From the NCBI GenBank assembly GCA_022600315.1, contig JAHZKQ010000125.1, positions 1 through 8,533 of the forward strand: DNA of 8,533 bases, written 5' to 3'. The DNA is from Gammaproteobacteria bacterium. Lineage in GTDB: Bacteria > Pseudomonadota > Gammaproteobacteria > Coxiellales > Coxiellaceae. Both the position numbers and the translations under genes were made by a program. The notes under the pieces were generated by a model. The model was not told the DNA's origin, did not search any database, and worked only from the letters and a program-made list of their open reading frames with translations. Numbering within the stretch: position 1 is the stretch's first letter; each line of letters opens with the position of its first letter. Below are positions 6,660 to 8,533 of this stretch, piece by piece.

Positions 6660-7742
6660 ATGCCTTTAATCAGTTTACGTCAACTGCTCGATCATGCCGC
6701 CGAAAATAGTTATGGTGTGCCAGCCTTTAACGTCAATAATCTCGAGCAGGTGCGGGCGATTATGCAGGCAGCGGCCGAGACTAATAGTCCGGTGATTATG
6801 CAAGCTTCGGCGGGGGCGAGAAAATATGCCGGTCCTAGTTTTATTCGCCATCTTATCTTGGGGGCGATTGAAGAGTGGCCGGATATTCCAATTTGTATGC
6901 ATCAAGATCATGGTGGCTCACCAGATATTTGCCAGCGCTCGATTCAGCTGGGTTTTTCTTCGGTGATGATGGACGGCTCGCTGATGAGCGATATGAAAAC
7001 GCCTTCGAGCTATGAATACAATGTTGACGTAACCGCCCGCACGGTGGCAATGGCACATGCTTGTGGAGTTTCCGTAGAAGGTGAGCTCGGTTGCCTAGGC
7101 TCTTTGGAAACGGGGATGATGGGTGAAGAAGATGGTTCTGGTGCTGAAGGTAAGTTGGATCGTGAAATGCTATTAACCGATCCTGAACAAGCGGCAGAAT
7201 TTGTTGCGGCAACGAAAGTGGATGCTCTGGCGATTGCGATTGGCACCAGTCATGGCGCTTATAAATTTTCTAGGCCACCGACTGGTGATATTTTAGCGAT
7301 CGATCGGATTAAAGAAATTAATCGACGCATTCCCGATACGCATTTAGTGATGCACGGTTCTTCATCGGTACCGCAAGAGTGGTTAAAAGTCATTAATGAA
7401 TTTGGCGGTGAAATTCCAGAAACTTATGGAGTGCCGGTCGAAGAAATTCAGCAAGGCATTAAACACGGCGTGCGCAAAGTGAATATTGATACCGATTTGC
7501 GACTATCAGTTACCGGCGCTATTCGTCGTTATTTTGCCCAAAACCCGGAACAATTCGATCCACGTAAATACTTAACTGAGGCCTGCAAGGCAATGAAGTC
7601 TATTTGTGTCGCGCGTTATGAAGCATTTGGCAGTGCTGGCTGGGCCGATAAAATCAAAACCGCTCCATTAGAAATAATGTATCAGCGCTATGCCGAAGGT
7701 GAGCTTGATCCACGGGTTAATTATGCGAAAGTGAAAAATTAA
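6660..7742 (+). CDS. fba: Fructose-bisphosphate aldolase, class II, Calvin-cycle subtype
   Basis: A 360-residue zinc-dependent aldolase that interconverts fructose-1,6-bisphosphate with glyceraldehyde-3-phosphate and dihydroxyacetone phosphate in glycolysis and gluconeogenesis. The opening [14 protein letters not shown] and the insert around [12 protein letters not shown] are hallmarks of the Calvin-type subgroup (about 350-360 residues), which is widespread in proteobacteria that do not fix CO2. Visible active-site elements are H81-Q-D83-H84 (catalytic Asp and a zinc His), V-E-G-E-L-G (Glu140/Glu142), G-T-S-H198-G-A-Y-K and H232-G-S-S-S, with phosphate-binding N275-I-D-T-D. All expected residues are present, so it should be active. 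It has its own promoter and a strong ribosome site. The next gene starts 38 bp later with no terminator between, so read-through is possible. Confidence 0.97.
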   Translation: MPLISLRQLLDHAAENSYGVPAFNVNNLEQVRAIMQAAAETNSPVIMQASAGARKYAGPSFIRHLILGAIEEWPDIPICMHQDHGGSPDICQRSIQLGFSSVMMDGSLMSDMKTPSSYEYNVDVTARTVAMAHACGVSVEGELGCLGSLETGMMGEEDGSGAEGKLDREMLLTDPEQAAEFVAATKVDALAIAIGTSHGAYKFSRPPTGDILAIDRIKEINRRIPDTHLVMHGSSSVPQEWLKVINEFGGEIPETYGVPVEEIQQGIKHGVRKVNIDTDLRLSVTGAIRRYFAQNPEQFDPRKYLTEACKAMKSICVARYEAFGSAGWADKIKTAPLEIMYQRYAEGELDPRVNYAKVKN

Positions 7743-7780
7743 GTTATATTGAAAGAGTTTATAGTCTCAGGAATTTGCCA

Positions 7781-8533
7781 ATGGATTTGGAATTATTCAA
7801 AATTGCCGTGGAAGCTATGCGCGATAGTATAGCGATAACCGCAGCAGATAAGTGTGAAGTCATATATATTAATTCTGCATTTGAGAAGCAAACAGGTTAT
7901 AGTCAAACAGAAGTATTAGGCAAAAATTTACGGTTTTTGCAGGGTGATGATCATGATCAAGAGTCCTTAGTGATTTTGCACGATGCAATTGAAGGTGGTC
8001 AGTCCTGTGAGGTATTGCTAAGAAATTACCGCAAGGATGGCACGTTATTTTATAATGAACTCAGTGTTTCTCCCATTAAAAATACAGCCGGCGAGGTGAC
8101 ACATTTTGTTGGAGTGCAAAATGATGTGAGCAGACGTATTAATGCCGAACAAAAGCTGCAAATCATGGCAAGCCGAGATTTCCTGACTCAAACTTATAAT
8201 CGACATTATTTTACTGAGCAATTTGAGCAAGAGTTTCAACGTGCTAAGCGCCATAAAACTGATTTAACTTTAATCCTTTGTGATGTGGATAATTTTAAAA
8301 TCGTCAATGATGTCTATGGGCATTTGCAAGGCGACGTCTGTTTGCAAAAAGTAGCCGAAAGATTGCAAGCCTACTTTAAGCGTACCACCGATATTATTGC
8401 GCGCTACGGAGGTGATGAATTTATTTTAGCATTACCGGCAACCACTGCTGATCAAGCTTATCGACTAACCGAAAAGTTTCGTCAGGATTTAAGCCAAGAT
8501 CCTATTTATTCTGATTTAGAAGACAAACATGCT
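7781..8533 (+). CDS. LOV-like PAS-GGDEF diguanylate cyclase, 3'-truncated, lacking the LOV cysteine
   Basis: The frame opens at ATG 7781, eight bases after AGGA, and runs off the window end with 251 residues visible. Residues 6-116 form a PAS domain of the LOV type: G47-K-N-L-R-F-L-Q-G55, N82-Y-R-K-D-G, F90-Y-N92-E-L and G111-V-Q-N-D115. The flavin-contacting Asn49, Arg51, Gln54, Asn82, Asn92 and Gln113 are kept. The photoactive cysteine is Leu50, and a second phosphate-binding Arg (Arg79 in B. subtilis YtvA) is His67. A helical linker (about 116-133) leads to a GGDEF domain with D168-V-D170-x-F-K-x-x-N-D, G-H-x-x-G-D, an RxxD inhibitory site (201-204) and G210-G-D-E-F214, so cyclic-di-GMP synthesis with product inhibition is expected. 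No signal peptide or membrane segment is present. An EAL domain could follow outside the window. The 38-bp gap after fba has no clear promoter. Confidence 0.92.
   Translation, partial: MDLELFKIAVEAMRDSIAITAADKCEVIYINSAFEKQTGYSQTEVLGKNLRFLQGDDHDQESLVILHDAIEGGQSCEVLLRNYRKDGTLFYNELSVSPIKNTAGEVTHFVGVQNDVSRRINAEQKLQIMASRDFLTQTYNRHYFTEQFEQEFQRAKRHKTDLTLILCDVDNFKIVNDVYGHLQGDVCLQKVAERLQAYFKRTTDIIARYGGDEFILALPATTADQAYRLTEKFRQDLSQDPIYSDLEDKHA

Noticed and set aside
6853..7246. Minus-strand open frames inside the aldolase gene.
   Set aside because: They lie fully opposite a confidently identified enzyme and show only shadow composition.
7749..7765. TTGAAA and TATAGT in the gap before the sensor gene as a promoter.
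   Set aside because: Only five bases separate the two hexamers, far too few for a sigma70 promoter.

Overview
The window looks like a chromosomal stretch of a moderately AT-rich gammaproteobacterium. This rests on a Calvin-type class II fructose-bisphosphate aldolase, a YdiI/MenI-like hotdog thioesterase, good Shine-Dalgarno sites, sigma70-like promoters and Gram-negative envelope proteins. A large unrecognised protein with a C-terminal hydrophobic region would fit an intracellular lineage such as Legionellales, but that is only a guess. I see no tRNA, rRNA, CRISPR array, insertion sequence or phage gene.

Layout, left to right. (1) The 3' part of a large uncharacterised gene (+, cut by the window start, ends 1745); it contains a perfect 14-bp inverted repeat. 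(2) A convergent hotdog acyl-CoA thioesterase (-, 1769-2194). (3) A divergent lipoamide-dehydrogenase-like flavoprotein (+, 2305-3726) followed 40 bp later by a BAAT/acyl-CoA thioesterase family alpha/beta hydrolase (+, 3767-5083), possibly one transcription unit. (4) A convergent two-gene unit on the minus strand: an unknown exported protein (5800-6369), then an outer-membrane beta-barrel protein (5080-5772). The barrel gene and the hydrolase gene share a palindromic TTAA that supplies both stop codons. (5) A 290-bp divergent intergenic region with a terminator-like hairpin, a consensus -10 box and a palindrome at the predicted transcription start. (6) Class II aldolase fba (+, 6660-7742). 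(7) A sensor gene (+, from 7781, cut by the window end) encoding a LOV-like PAS domain fused to a GGDEF domain.

The most interesting item is the last gene. Its PAS domain carries the LOV flavin-binding signature almost intact (N-x-R-F-L-Q, N-Y-x-K-D-G, F-Y-N, G-V-Q-N-D), but the photoactive cysteine is leucine. The attached diguanylate cyclase domain keeps its metal-binding aspartates, its GGDEF loop and a correctly spaced RxxD inhibitory site. It is therefore a candidate naturally cysteine-less LOV diguanylate cyclase that would sense light or redox state without adduct chemistry. Secondary points are the cysteine-bearing C-terminal tail of the flavoprotein, the orphan plus-strand terminator with competing hairpins upstream of fba, and the unknown exported protein paired with a porin-like barrel.
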